The position numbers and the translations under genes were made by a program. A DNA stretch of 64,000 nucleotides from Euryarchaeota archaeon UBA251 (GTDB lineage: Archaea; Thermoplasmatota; Poseidoniia; Poseidoniales; Thalassarchaeaceae): NCBI GenBank assembly GCA_002497905.1, contig DAFJ01000073.1, positions 4,238-68,237 on the forward strand. The letters are read 5' to 3'. Shown piece by piece: positions 46,195 to 56,195 of the stretch. The notes under the pieces are model-generated. The model did no database searches. It saw only the letters and a list, made by a program, of their open reading frames with translations, and had not been told where the DNA came from. The number at the start of each line of letters is the position of its first letter. Position 1 is the stretch's first letter.

Positions 46195-47154
46195 ATGAGT
46201 AATTCTCCTAGTGACCCAAAAGTCACCCGCCCAGTTCTGGCACTCATCCTCATTGCATTGTCTTCTATGGGCCTAGTGATTGGTATCCTCCGCCTAGAGA
46301 TTTTGTTAGTGATTTTTTCTTCATCTATTCTGTTAGTTGGTATCATTTCGCACAAGATTTTCACAGGTTTCGTTCGCCCAATCCGGAAAGAACGAGGTCC
46401 AACTAGTGATTTTATTCAGCATCGATGGACTAGTGCGAAAGGTTGTACAGTTGCACGTTTCGAACAGTGGCTCGACAAGCCCGCCCCCCTCCTCATCGCA
46501 ATCCATGGTTGGCAGTCGGATTCAAGTTCCACTGAGAAGCGAATCAGTCCGTTCCTTGAACGAGGTCATCATGCAGTTTTGATTGATCTTCCAGGCCATG
46601 GTAGTTCTGATGGCTTGGCCATATGGACTGCAGTAGAAAGTGGTAGAAATGTCTTGGAGATGATTCAACATCTCGTCAAAGTATGGGATTGGACACAGAT
46701 TACTTCGGTTGTTCTCTTGGGGCATAGTATGGGTGGATTTGTGTCATTGAGATTTGCTGATCGTTTTAGCGAGATACTTCCTCAACCAATCGAACGAGTA
46801 TACTTGGAATCACCAATGACATCTTTTCCGATGGTATTCAATCAACGAACCACTGGCCTAGCTCTTATTGGCCGCCATGTCTCTAGATTGGATCTTCAAT
46901 GGGCATATCTTCGTCGTGGCCCTGATCCGGATCTTAACTGGTCACATTTTAGCGTACCAAAATGGGGTATTCCATCAATGGAGATTCGTATTCTTCAGGC
47001 GATGGAAGATATTGCGTTGGGATTACAACATCTCGAATTACTCCAGCCACATGCTAGTGATGATTGGGAGATTGTTATTGACAAGGATTTGAAGCATTTC
47101 GGAACTTCAAGAGGCGATGCTTATTCCACATATCTTAGATGGATTGATGATTGA
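46195..47154 (+). CDS. alpha/beta hydrolase
   Basis: 319 residues. Two N-terminal hydrophobic helices (about 11-55) anchor it. The hydrolase domain shows LIAIHGWQSDSSS (oxyanion loop), LIDLPGHGSSDG, the nucleophile elbow LLGHSMGGFVS, and a late candidate His in LKHFGTSRGD. The substrate is unknown; lipase/esterase or C-C hydrolase activity fits the fold. It is convergent with the acyltransferase gene (7 nt gap). Confidence 0.85.
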   Translation: MSNSPSDPKVTRPVLALILIALSSMGLVIGILRLEILLVIFSSSILLVGIISHKIFTGFVRPIRKERGPTSDFIQHRWTSAKGCTVARFEQWLDKPAPLLIAIHGWQSDSSSTEKRISPFLERGHHAVLIDLPGHGSSDGLAIWTAVESGRNVLEMIQHLVKVWDWTQITSVVLLGHSMGGFVSLRFADRFSEILPQPIERVYLESPMTSFPMVFNQRTTGLALIGRHVSRLDLQWAYLRRGPDPDLNWSHFSVPKWGIPSMEIRILQAMEDIALGLQHLELLQPHASDDWEIVIDKDLKHFGTSRGDAYSTYLRWIDD

Positions 47155-47161
47155 TTTGGCC

Positions 47162-48508
47162 TCATAATTCCCCAATAAATCCTGATATGATTAGGAATAG
47201 AAGTAAACCAATCACCATCCCGAATGCAACAAAGTGCATCACAATCGAGAATCCGATTCGTAGTTCGGGTTTCTTGATTTCATTAAAGGGCCAAATCGTG
47301 TTTACTTGGTCTTTACCTCCGCGAATACCGAAGAGTGGGCGAGCAAACCTTGTTCTTCGAATAATTTCGAAGCAAATCATCACTCCAGACGTTACTATGA
47401 TTGTTCCAAGTACCATACCGATGTAGTAATTGAGGCCGATAGCGCCGAAGATAGCAATTGGGAGGAATGTTAGGTGCATGTGTACTACATAGGTGGGGTA
47501 CACAGCCTCGTTGAGGTAGACTAAAGATGAACTTGGTCGATTCAGAAGTTTAGATGCCCATGAGAAAATCAGCATGCACCAGGACCAAGCATGGAATGAT
47601 TGCACGATGGAAGCTATTATCGCGATTCTGCTGAATGCAGGATAGCCTCTTTGGACCCAACCCCCTTCCATGATTCTTGGGACCTCACTTGATTCGTTGA
47701 TTATGAACCACGTGATAGAAAAGATTGGTACCATAATTGTTAGAGGGATACGAATACGATCGAGTACTGTGAAGTAATTTTCTTTTGCAGAGATTAGAAG
47801 ATAGCCAAACAGGAAGTAGAGCATGTAGCGGGTAAACTCCCACCACATACCGACCTCTCCGAATCGCCATGGTTTGAACAGGATGGCATTGGCAGCAAGT
47901 ATCAATGGAGGTGCGAGAAGGATGCCGAGACCAAACGGTATGTTCAGCAATCCCCTTACACCTCTCATAATTATTCCATCTGGTTTGTTCTTCACCATGA
48001 GGAAAATCGGTGAGAGTATGACTGAGTAGATTAAGAGGTTGTAAATGAACCAAAGATGGCCATATGGCATCTCTTCACTTCCAGGGAATATTGTGAACAA
48101 TCGAATGGTTGAGCTTATGGGTTCGAAGATTCCTAAGAACAGAATGTATACCCCGAACAGTAGGGGTATTCCGAGTCTAGTTGCTCTCTCCTTCAGATAG
48201 GTTCTCCCGTTTCTTCGTTTCAAGGCGAAGGCTGTACCCATCCCGGATATGAGGAATAGTGCGGCTAATCTCCATTGATGCATCACGCCAATGACGAAGA
48301 AGAGTGGCAAATCCCATGCGCTACCTTCAATTTGACCAAGCGAGAAAGCCGAGTAATGAAACCAGATTAGAAGCGCAAAGAGAATTACGCGTAACCAGTC
48401 AAGGTCATGGCGACGGACAGGCTTCTGTATTATTTCTTCAGACGGGATGGATTGAATTATGGATTGAACATGATCCGTGAGAGTCGTCGATTGGGGATTC
48501 TGAATCAT
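47162..48508 (-). CDS. acyltransferase 3 family membrane protein
   Basis: 448 residues with about ten helices. RRHDLDWLRVILFALLIWFHYSA carries the conserved Asp-Arg and His expected in the first helix of acyltransferase-3 enzymes (family D.LR..a...V...H). RATRLGIPLLFGVYIL also fits. Such proteins move acyl groups onto surface glycans or lipids. It overlaps the CNNM gene by 4 nt (ATGA), so both are co-translated. Confidence 0.87.
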   Translation of the reverse strand: MIQNPQSTTLTDHVQSIIQSIPSEEIIQKPVRRHDLDWLRVILFALLIWFHYSAFSLGQIEGSAWDLPLFFVIGVMHQWRLAALFLISGMGTAFALKRRNGRTYLKERATRLGIPLLFGVYILFLGIFEPISSTIRLFTIFPGSEEMPYGHLWFIYNLLIYSVILSPIFLMVKNKPDGIIMRGVRGLLNIPFGLGILLAPPLILAANAILFKPWRFGEVGMWWEFTRYMLYFLFGYLLISAKENYFTVLDRIRIPLTIMVPIFSITWFIINESSEVPRIMEGGWVQRGYPAFSRIAIIASIVQSFHAWSWCMLIFSWASKLLNRPSSSLVYLNEAVYPTYVVHMHLTFLPIAIFGAIGLNYYIGMVLGTIIVTSGVMICFEIIRRTRFARPLFGIRGGKDQVNTIWPFNEIKKPELRIGFSIVMHFVAFGMVIGLLLFLIISGFIGEL

Positions 48509-49617
48509 TCAGATTCCTCTTGACGACGTTCGATTGCGAACTTACGGAGGTCTTCACCTGTGACGCCTTCTTCGATACCCTCGATGTCCTTTTCGTCCAC
48601 AATTTCCACTCCCAGGATTGTTTCAATCACATCCTCCATCGTAACTAGTCCGAGTGTCGCTCCAAATTCGTCTTGCACAAGAGCCAACTGTTCCTTGCGA
48701 GAGAGGAAGATATCGAGTAGATCATCGAGGTTTGTCTCCTCACGTACACGGACGATATCTCGCATCAATGACGACATTGTGATTTGATGCTCATCGGCGG
48801 CGGCTTTACGATAAATCTCGGACCGGAGTACGAGTCCAACTGGTTGATCGATTTCTCCATCGAATACAGGGAGGCGACCATGGACCATGATTGGATTTTT
48901 GTCCATAGCAGCCTGAACTGTATCATCTACAAGCACGAAGGACATTACAGTCCGGGGCGTCATCACAGAGGTGACGTTTTGGTCACGTAGGCTCAGCAAG
49001 TTTCTGATTGCCTTCTCCTCGTCTGTCTCGATGACACGTTCATCCTCTGCAACCTCTACCATGGCGGCCAGTTCATCGCGAGTAACTGCACTTTCTGACT
49101 TCTCAGGGAACAGGTTTCTCATCCACTCCATCGGGATGACAATAGGGAGTAGAATCAGGATTAGGCCGCGCAGAGTGTAGGCTGAAAAGACACTAAGATT
49201 CTTCCAATATAATGCTCCAAGTGTCTTAGGGATTATTTCGGATAGAACAAGGATGCCTAGAGTCAGTACCGCGGATGCTATCGCCATTACCATTGCTTCT
49301 GATTCAGTGCCCTCAACCATTGCTGCCACTTCAGCACCAACGCCGAGTGCCCCAACTGTATGCGCGATGGTGTTCAGGGTAAGAATCGCAGTTAGAGGCC
49401 GTTCTGGTTCGTCTTTGAATCGAGACCAAAGATGCGCGACTCGGCTGCCTTTCTGTTCAAGTACCTTGACGTGTGAAATCGAAGTACTGAGTAGTACGGC
49501 TTCAAGGACACTGCAAAGGAAGGAAGCTCCTAGAGCCAGTGTAGCATAGAGTATGAGTAATGTGTAATCGCCCTCGCCTGCCACGGAGGTTTGACCAACC
49601 AATGTATGGACATCCAC
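48505..49617 (-). CDS. CNNM/CorC-type transporter (DUF21 with CBS pair)
   Basis: 370 residues. The N-terminal DUF21 membrane domain (to about 180) contains LSEIIPKTLGALY, the signature of CNNM/CorC Mg2+ transporters. A CBS pair follows: VTSVMTPRTVMSFV opens the first, and MEDVIETILGVEIVDE closes the second. The C-terminal CorC-HlyC domain is missing, giving a short form. It probably exports or exchanges Mg2+ gated by nucleotide binding. It is the first gene of a pair with the acyltransferase. Confidence 0.9.
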   Translation of the reverse strand: MDVHTLVGQTSVAGEGDYTLLILYATLALGASFLCSVLEAVLLSTSISHVKVLEQKGSRVAHLWSRFKDEPERPLTAILTLNTIAHTVGALGVGAEVAAMVEGTESEAMVMAIASAVLTLGILVLSEIIPKTLGALYWKNLSVFSAYTLRGLILILLPIVIPMEWMRNLFPEKSESAVTRDELAAMVEVAEDERVIETDEEKAIRNLLSLRDQNVTSVMTPRTVMSFVLVDDTVQAAMDKNPIMVHGRLPVFDGEIDQPVGLVLRSEIYRKAAADEHQITMSSLMRDIVRVREETNLDDLLDIFLSRKEQLALVQDEFGATLGLVTMEDVIETILGVEIVDEKDIEGIEEGVTGEDLRKFAIERRQEESE

Positions 49618-49769
49618 TTAGGACTCACTCCGGATGTGTGACTGGACCAGATTGGTTTGAAATCCTAGTCATGTGCATCTCTCTCAAGTGCTTCTAGGTC
49701 TAAAGGGTTCGTGAAGTGAGAGTCGTAGTTGAACGCCACATTGAATTGCGGGTCAGACTAGCGCAGAGC

Positions 49770-52025
49770 ATGACCGGGGAGCACGTGCTAGTATGCGTAG
49801 CGTGGCCATATGCCAACGGACCCCTTCATCTCGGCCATGTTGCAGGTTGCTATCTCCCTCCAGATATCACCGCTCGATTTGAGCGTGCAAGAGGTAACAG
49901 TGTCTTGATGGTATCCGGTTCAGATGAGCACGGGACACCAATCACAGTCACAGCTGAGATGGAAGGTGTTGACCCACAGGACATCGTGGACCGATATCAC
50001 GCCATCAACAGACAAGCCTTGTTGGATCTTGGATGTGTCTGGGAACCTAACATCGATCCTCGTGGAACGGAATATGGCGGTGCGCTGTTCAACCGAACAT
50101 CCGATTCATCTCACATCAAGCGGGTCCAAGAGAACTTTGCATCGCTTCTCGATGCTGGGCTCTTTGAGAAGCGGACGATGGACCAGTACTATGAGGTTAG
50201 ACCAGATGGCCAAGGTCGTTTCCTCCCTGATCGCTATGTTGAGGGCACTTGTCCGAATTGCGGCGACAATGATGCTCGTGGCGATCAATGCGATGCTTGT
50301 GGAACGACTTACGAATCCTCTGATCTTGAGAATCCGAGATCGAAGATGAATCCTGATGCAGCAATCGAAATACGACAAACACAGCATATGTTCTACCGAC
50401 TGGATTTGTTCCAGAATGCCTTAGAGGAACATGCTGAATCACGTTGGCCAGTATGGAAGAACAACGTGCGTGCTATGACCAAGCAATGGTTGGACATGGG
50501 CCTTCGGCCTAGAGCCGTGACTCGTGACCTCGAATGGGGAGTCCCTGTCCCAATCGAGGATGAGGAGTTTGATGGAAAGTGCGTCTACGTCTGGTTTGAA
50601 GCAGTTCAGGGGTACCTGACGTGTGCTCAGATTTGGTCAGAACGTTATGGTCAGGATCATCCAGATGGTATCGAATCTTGGAAGCGTTGGTGGTGTGTGG
50701 ATGAAGAAGGTAATACTCCTCGCCATCTTTATTTCCTCGGTAAGGACAACATTCCCTTCCATACGGTGATTTGGCCAGCTCTCATCATGGGACTCAACAT
50801 GGCAAAGAATGGCGAGGATTCTGCCCAACTCCCTGGTCCAGGAGACCTCCACCTTGAGGATAATGTTCCAGCCATGGAGTATCTGATGCTCGCAGGTGGT
50901 CAGTTCAGTAAATCTCGTAAGCATGCAATCTGGCTCCCCTCGTTTCTTGAGAAACACGATCCAGATACTTTGAGATATGTTCTCACAATCAATATGCCTG
51001 AAGCCCATGATACCGATTTCAATTGGAGTGATTTCGTTGAGAAGATCAATACTGAACTAATCGCCGCGTATGGGAACTTTGTGCACCGAATCATGACTCT
51101 TGCAGCTAGGCTTCCATCCGAAGGTCACTCACCATTACTCCCCTTCGATGATGTTGCAAATAATCGGGAACATGCAGACAAGCTCGAAGAATTCCATGCA
51201 TCGATTACGAATTCATTGGAACGCCATCGGTACAAGGAGGCCCTTCGTACAGTGATGTCGGCTGCTCAGTATGGGAATCAGATGATTCAAGCAGCAGCTC
51301 CATGGGCTCATCTATCGGAGGACGGGGACAAGGTAGAGAGGCAATCTTCCCTTTCGACCCTTGCATTTGGTTGGCGCATCGCCCGTTTCCTGTCCATTGT
51401 CACTCAACCCTTCATCCCATTTTCTGCTCAGAGGCTATGGGTGATGCTAGGGCAGGACGGTGATGTGTCAGCATCCCATTGGGACAATGCCATCGATTGG
51501 TCAGCCCCCATGACATGGACAGGGGAGGCGGCTAAGCCTCTATTCCAGCGTCTTGACCTTGATGAGATACTTGCTCAAGAAGGGATGGTTGCAGAGGAAC
51601 ATGTGGACGAATCAGGACCATCTACCCATAGCGTCAAGGGCAGTAGCCGTCCAAAGAAGAACGGTAGTGCCATGTCTGACGAGCCCGAGGGTGTGAAGTT
51701 CATCGAGTTTGACCAGTTTATGGCAGTAGATATCCGGATTGGGAGGATTGACTCAGTCGAGGACCATCCAGATGCCGACAAGCTCTACGTTGTTCGAATC
51801 GATGATGGCAGTGAAGAGGGTCGTACGGTATGTGCAGGGCTCAAGGAATTCTATCAGCCGGATCAGATGACTGGACTTCACGTCGCATTCGTCGCGAACC
51901 TGAAACCTCGAAAGTTACGTGGAGTCATGTCTGAGGGGATGATGCTCGCTGCTGATGATGGAGAGGGTGGTGTTTGTCTTCTCACCGTAGATTCAAAGAT
52001 GGCTCCAGGTTCAGAAGTCCGTTGA
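49770..52025 (+). CDS. metG: methionyl-tRNA synthetase with C-terminal tRNA-binding domain
   Basis: 751 residues, class Ia. Features in order: VAWPYANGPLHLGH (HIGH at 20-23), zinc knuckles CPNCGD..CDACGT, the catalytic loop GGQFSKSRKHA (KMSKS equivalent, with Lys-His where Gly is usual after SKSR), an anticodon helix bundle, and from about 640 an OB-fold tRNA-binding domain (FMAVDIRIGRIDSVEDHPDADKLY). In many archaea that domain is a separate protein; here it is fused. The ATG at 49770 starts just before the Rossmann strand. Confidence 0.96.
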   Translation: MTGEHVLVCVAWPYANGPLHLGHVAGCYLPPDITARFERARGNSVLMVSGSDEHGTPITVTAEMEGVDPQDIVDRYHAINRQALLDLGCVWEPNIDPRGTEYGGALFNRTSDSSHIKRVQENFASLLDAGLFEKRTMDQYYEVRPDGQGRFLPDRYVEGTCPNCGDNDARGDQCDACGTTYESSDLENPRSKMNPDAAIEIRQTQHMFYRLDLFQNALEEHAESRWPVWKNNVRAMTKQWLDMGLRPRAVTRDLEWGVPVPIEDEEFDGKCVYVWFEAVQGYLTCAQIWSERYGQDHPDGIESWKRWWCVDEEGNTPRHLYFLGKDNIPFHTVIWPALIMGLNMAKNGEDSAQLPGPGDLHLEDNVPAMEYLMLAGGQFSKSRKHAIWLPSFLEKHDPDTLRYVLTINMPEAHDTDFNWSDFVEKINTELIAAYGNFVHRIMTLAARLPSEGHSPLLPFDDVANNREHADKLEEFHASITNSLERHRYKEALRTVMSAAQYGNQMIQAAAPWAHLSEDGDKVERQSSLSTLAFGWRIARFLSIVTQPFIPFSAQRLWVMLGQDGDVSASHWDNAIDWSAPMTWTGEAAKPLFQRLDLDEILAQEGMVAEEHVDESGPSTHSVKGSSRPKKNGSAMSDEPEGVKFIEFDQFMAVDIRIGRIDSVEDHPDADKLYVVRIDDGSEEGRTVCAGLKEFYQPDQMTGLHVAFVANLKPRKLRGVMSEGMMLAADDGEGGVCLLTVDSKMAPGSEVR

Positions 52026-52088
52026 GATTCTGATATCGGTCTGACTAATTTCAGGATATTAGATCGCGAATATACCTTGTTCACAGGA

Positions 52089-52625
52089 TTACTCTGGCCT
52101 ATCGAAGAATGACCACTGGGTTTCCACAACCTCAGTATTCGTCGAGCATTCCTGATATGCTGCAATTGGTTCAGCATTTAGTTCGAGAAACTCCTGCCCA
52201 AATCGGAAGGGTCGTAACATACGTTCTGCTTGATCCATACGTCCCATAATTGCTGCACAAAGTGCCATAGCCTCGGCTGTGGATAGACGGCCTGGCTTAC
52301 CCCAAGATACAGGGTTAGCAGGGAGTGCTAATGGAAGAGTTCGTGGTTCTAATCTGGTGTTGTTGAGAATTGAAGCCATCGAAGTATCGAGGTGTTTCCA
52401 ACTGCAATCAAGGCCAACAATGGCAGCCCCTCTGTCGATTATTGTTCGGTCATCTGGGCCTAGGACGATTCCGGCCGATGGGTCTAGTAGGAATCCCCGT
52501 CGAGGTGCTCCTCGAACATCATGGTGGAGAATTGCTTCCCCGATGCGATACATCGCACGAGCAGTACACTTCTTCGGGTCATCTTGATCGAGATGGATGA
52601 TGTGCATAGGCACGTCTTCAGCCAT
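52089..52625 (-). CDS. tsr3: rRNA aminocarboxypropyltransferase Tsr3
   Basis: 178 residues. HLDQDDPKKCTA is the family start, followed by LDCSWKHLD, LPLALPANPVSWGKPGRLSTAEAMA and FRFGQEFLELNAEPIAAYQ, all Tsr3 (DUF367) signatures. Tsr3 transfers the aminocarboxypropyl group of SAM to a small-subunit rRNA pseudouridine or N1-methylpseudouridine late in ribosome maturation. It is 5 nt downstream of the aMBF1 gene on the same strand, linking it to a ribosome-associated factor. Confidence 0.93.
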   Translation of the reverse strand: MAEDVPMHIIHLDQDDPKKCTARAMYRIGEAILHHDVRGAPRRGFLLDPSAGIVLGPDDRTIIDRGAAIVGLDCSWKHLDTSMASILNNTRLEPRTLPLALPANPVSWGKPGRLSTAEAMALCAAIMGRMDQAERMLRPFRFGQEFLELNAEPIAAYQECSTNTEVVETQWSFFDRPE

Positions 52626-52630
52626 TCAAT

Positions 52631-53131
52631 TCACTCCTTTCGGAGCGCGTCCTGAAGGTAGTCTCCAAGGGTCATCGATCGACCGGATTTGGATCCCAGC
52701 GTTCTAGTCTCGGAAGGTTCTCTTTCAATCATGAGTTCGATATCGAGTGCGCGCTCAAGTTTCTTGATAATCTGATCACTAACAGTCTGTCCCTTCTCTA
52801 TGCGTTGAATCACATTGACTCTTTCGGAAATAAGTCGTGCTAGACCACGCTGGTCGATGTTTCGATTACGTCTGGCTTCGACTACACGCTTTGACCAATC
52901 GTCGGCGAGCTCTTTCTCACCGCGAACCATGATATCCTTGCCTGCTTTACCGAGTCCACCGTATCCTCCAAAGGTTCGTACTTGATCTGACTGACTCGCT
53001 CCTGTACTGGTAAGATCAGGTCGTAAGCCTGCAGCTTTCATGCAGCGATCGCAGGCATTTACAGTTCGTCCGCCGGAGGTCGAACGACGAGTAGATACTC
53101 GATTAGAACCGCAGATCTCGCAACTAGCCAT
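52631..53131 (-). CDS. archaeal multiprotein bridging factor aMBF1
   Basis: 166 residues: an N-terminal zinc ribbon (CEICGSNRV..NACDRCMKAAG), a basic linker and an HTH (about 85-150, VVEARRNRNIDQRGLARLI, then VNVIQRIEKGQT) of the MBF1/Cro type. In archaea it associates with the small ribosomal subunit. The start MASCEICG at 53131 begins directly at the ribbon, and a TTCAAAGG element lies about 25 nt upstream. It diverges from the PAN gene. Confidence 0.93.
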   Translation of the reverse strand: MASCEICGSNRVSTRRSTSGGRTVNACDRCMKAAGLRPDLTSTGASQSDQVRTFGGYGGLGKAGKDIMVRGEKELADDWSKRVVEARRNRNIDQRGLARLISERVNVIQRIEKGQTVSDQIIKKLERALDIELMIEREPSETRTLGSKSGRSMTLGDYLQDALRKE

Positions 53132-53211
53132 CTTCGTCGATGGGTTCCAGTGTCGCCTCTCCTTTGAACCAATCCATGAACCCAATGAGTGATGCTGACA
53201 TTCCGTGGTTC

Positions 53212-53219
53212 AAATATAG
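53212..53219 (+). promoter_or_regulatory. TATA box of the PAN gene
   Basis: CAAATATA lies 21-28 nt before the ATG at 53240, as expected for a leaderless archaeal transcript that starts at the ATG. It supports this start over the in-frame codon at 53189. Confidence 0.55.
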
Positions 53220-53239
53220 TCGATGGGGAACCAAGAGGC

Positions 53240-54463
53240 ATGGCGGAGAGCGGTGCGGAGCGTCCTGGCGACGATGATAAGGACATCATTCAACGCCCAG
53301 ATCTCACTGATGTCGATACGGAGGTACGAAATCTTCGGGAGCATGCGCAACAACTTCTGGTTGACAAGACATATCTTGAGAATGAGGTCGGACAACTCAA
53401 GAAGCGTTCCGCAAGATTGGAAGAGGAATTACGCCACCTTCGTAGTCCTCCGTTCATCATTGGTAATGTTCAGGATATTCTCGATGATGAGCGTGCGATT
53501 GTTCGCTCATCGAATGGCACAGTGTTCCTTGTTTCACGAAATCTTCGTCTCAGCGAGGAGGAATTGAAGCCAGGTACAAGGGTTGCGCTTAATCAGGATA
53601 GTTTGTCCATTATCGATGTGTTGACGGATGCTCACGATCCATTGGTCGCAGCGGCTGAGATTATTGATGCACCTGAGGTCGTGTACTCTGATTTGGGGGG
53701 TCTTGATGATCAGATTGATCGTCTCAAAGACGCAATTGAATTGCCATTGATGCAACCCGAGGCCTTCACAAGATTCGGCATATCTCCTCCGAAGGGTGTT
53801 CTTCTCTGCGGTCCACCCGGAACCGGGAAGACCATGCTTGCGAAGGCTGTTGCAAATCAGACCAAGGCAACTTTCCTAGGTATGGTTGGTAGTGAGTTAG
53901 CCCAGAAGTACATCGGTGAAGGTGGTCGGCTTGTTCGTGAATTGTTTGATCTCGCACGTCAACGTGCACCATCAATCATCTTCATTGATGAGATTGACGC
54001 CATCGGTGCGAAGCGACTCGATGCAGCCACTAGTGGCGATCGTGAAGTCCAGAGGACCCTCATGCAACTTCTAGCAGAGATGGATGGTTTCTCTGAGGTC
54101 AATGATGTCAAGATTATCGCTGCAACGAATCGACCGGAGCTTCTCGATGAGGCACTTCTCCGGCCAGGGCGATTCGATCGAATTATCGAGATACCACTTC
54201 CTGATGAGGAAGGTCGCAAGGCCATCTTAGATCTTCATCTTGGGAAGATGCCTTTAGACAAGAAGGTCAAGGTGTCTAATGTGATTGATCAGACCGATGG
54301 TTTCAGTGGTGCTGAAATCAAGGCGTTGTGTATTGAAGCTGGAATTCGAGCAATCAAGGATGAACGTAAGAACGTCATTCCAGATGATATCTCGGAAGCG
54401 GTTGATATCGTTCGTAAGAATCGAAATAAGCCGAAGGATACGGACTTAGTGCACTACGGTTAA
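53240..54463 (+). CDS. pan: proteasome-activating nucleotidase PAN
   Basis: 407 residues of the Rpt/PAN AAA+ family that unfolds proteins for the 20S proteasome. An N-terminal coiled coil (about 25-75, HAQQLLVDKTYLENEVGQL) leads to an OB domain. Walker A is GPPGTGKT, Walker B IIFIDEIDAIGAKR, and the second region of homology is AATNRPELLDEALLRPGRFDR. The C-terminus ends HYG: the Tyr of the HbYX motif that opens the proteasome gate is present, but the hydrophobic residue before it is His. No proteasome subunit is in the window. Confidence 0.96.
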   Translation: MAESGAERPGDDDKDIIQRPDLTDVDTEVRNLREHAQQLLVDKTYLENEVGQLKKRSARLEEELRHLRSPPFIIGNVQDILDDERAIVRSSNGTVFLVSRNLRLSEEELKPGTRVALNQDSLSIIDVLTDAHDPLVAAAEIIDAPEVVYSDLGGLDDQIDRLKDAIELPLMQPEAFTRFGISPPKGVLLCGPPGTGKTMLAKAVANQTKATFLGMVGSELAQKYIGEGGRLVRELFDLARQRAPSIIFIDEIDAIGAKRLDAATSGDREVQRTLMQLLAEMDGFSEVNDVKIIAATNRPELLDEALLRPGRFDRIIEIPLPDEEGRKAILDLHLGKMPLDKKVKVSNVIDQTDGFSGAEIKALCIEAGIRAIKDERKNVIPDDISEAVDIVRKNRNKPKDTDLVHYG

Positions 54464-54501
54464 CGGTCGGATTCAAGGGCTTCATGGCGCACGCAGTGCC
54501 C

Positions 54502-55533
54502 ATGAGCGAGCCACTGGTAGCATGCATCCCCAATATATCCGAAGGTCAGGACGCATCCATCATTGATGCGATATGCGACGCTGCCTCCGGGGTCGATGGG
54601 TGTGCACTCATCGGATCTGAACCCGACCCTGACTACAATCGTACAGTCATCACACTCGCAGGGCATCCCAACAGTGTCAGTGAAGCCGCATTCCGTCTCA
54701 TCGCCGCCGCCGCCGAACTAATCGATATGAGGATGCACACAGGAAATCATCCGCGGATGGGCGCGGTGGATGTCTGTCCATTTGTTCCAATAAAGAATGC
54801 CGATGCGGCTCTCTGTGAGGAACTAGCTGCTTCCCTTGGTTCAAAGGTGGATGCAGAACTCAGTTTGCCTGTTTTCTACTATGGTAGTGCTGCCAGTCAT
54901 CCAGATAGGACGGCTTTGAGCGCGCTAAGACGGGGCGAATATGAATCACTCAAAGAGAGAATGACTGGTGAAGTAGAGCCCTCTATCACACGTGATCCGG
55001 ACTACGGGAGTGGATGGAATGTGCGTCATGCACGTTTCGGCGCAGTTGCAATTGGCGTTCGCCCCATTTTGGTTGCCTACAACGTCAACCTTGCTGAATC
55101 CGATGCGGCTGTTGCAAAGAAGGTAGGCACAATTGTTCGATCAAGTGGTCGTTTAATTCGCAATGGAGACGAACGCATGAGGGTGAGTGGTATGTTGGAC
55201 AAAGTGCAGGGCATGGGTGTCCCTTTGGAGGCCCACGGTATTTCGCAGGTATCGATGAATCTCCAAGATGTGGGAGTCACAGACATGCATCAGGCATTTG
55301 AGGCAGTGAAGTCATTGGCTTCAGATCATGGCGTAGATGTGGATGGTTCAGAATTGGTCGGACTCGCTCCACTCTCAAGCTTTCTTGCTGCAGGGCGATG
55401 GTATTCTCCCAGCGAGGTGGAGGAGGAGGCGCTCATAGAAGCGGCTGTGGAAGGTTTGGGTTTGGATAGACTCGGTTTGTTTAACCCGAAGGAACGAATC
55501 ATCGAATATGCAGTGGAGGCGGCACTCCAATGA
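54502..55533 (+). CDS. glutamate formiminotransferase (FTCD N-terminal type)
   Basis: 343 residues. ACIPNISEGQD, the His-containing GNHPRMGAVDVCPFVP and PVFYYG are hallmarks of the formiminotransferase domain. It moves the formimino group of formiminoglutamate to tetrahydrofolate, the last step of histidine breakdown. The start MSEPLVAC at 54502 suits the family, though an ATG at 54484 is in frame. It overlaps the cyclodeaminase gene by 4 nt. Confidence 0.93.
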   Translation: MSEPLVACIPNISEGQDASIIDAICDAASGVDGCALIGSEPDPDYNRTVITLAGHPNSVSEAAFRLIAAAAELIDMRMHTGNHPRMGAVDVCPFVPIKNADAALCEELAASLGSKVDAELSLPVFYYGSAASHPDRTALSALRRGEYESLKERMTGEVEPSITRDPDYGSGWNVRHARFGAVAIGVRPILVAYNVNLAESDAAVAKKVGTIVRSSGRLIRNGDERMRVSGMLDKVQGMGVPLEAHGISQVSMNLQDVGVTDMHQAFEAVKSLASDHGVDVDGSELVGLAPLSSFLAAGRWYSPSEVEEEALIEAAVEGLGLDRLGLFNPKERIIEYAVEAALQ

Positions 55534-56162
55534 CTTCGTTCAAGGATTCAACATTGGGAGAATTTGCACTCGAACTCGCATCAGATGCTCCCACTCCCGG
55601 GGGCGGTTCTGCCTCCGGAGTCGCACTCTCCCAAGCAGGTGCTCTCGCGGTAATGGTAGCTGATCTGACTATCGGCCGTGAACGATATTCGGATGGGCAT
55701 AATGCCGCGAATGAAGCAAAGATAGTCGGACTACAGGCGATGTTGCATGGCCATGATTTAGCGGACAGAGATGCTTCTGGATACGATGCAGTAGTGGCTG
55801 CGTTCAAACTCTCGAAGGATACCGATGATGAGAAAGCGATACGGAGAGAAGCAATCGCTTCTGCCAGTCTCGCCGCAGCCGGGCCCCCGATGGAGATTGC
55901 TGAACTTTCTCTCAGTCTTCTTGAGACGTTACCTGAACTCGCACGTGTTGGGAATCAGAATGCTATCACTGACGTCGGTGTTTCATCCCTGCTAGCCAGT
56001 GCGGCATGCCGTGGAGGTTTGTTCAATGCACAAATCAATGTGGTTGGAGACGATTCAGAGGAGGCTCAGATGATGAAGACCCGTATTGAAAAGATTCGAA
56101 GTGCATGCAGCAAGCATTCTCGAGTCGTTATGGGACTCGTCAATAAAGCAATTGAGGGTTGA
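55530..56162 (+). CDS. formimidoyltetrahydrofolate cyclodeaminase
   Basis: 210 residues. LASDAPTPGGGSASGVALSQ is the cyclodeaminase glycine-rich start; the rest is the all-helical fold. It releases ammonia from 5-formiminotetrahydrofolate and makes 5,10-methenyl-THF. In animals it is fused to the transferase. Here the two genes overlap by ATGA, so the pair should be made in equal amounts. Confidence 0.92.
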   Translation: MTSFKDSTLGEFALELASDAPTPGGGSASGVALSQAGALAVMVADLTIGRERYSDGHNAANEAKIVGLQAMLHGHDLADRDASGYDAVVAAFKLSKDTDDEKAIRREAIASASLAAAGPPMEIAELSLSLLETLPELARVGNQNAITDVGVSSLLASAACRGGLFNAQINVVGDDSEEAQMMKTRIEKIRSACSKHSRVVMGLVNKAIEG

Positions 56163-56195
56163 CAACCTCCATATCCAGATGCACGATGGAGTGCC

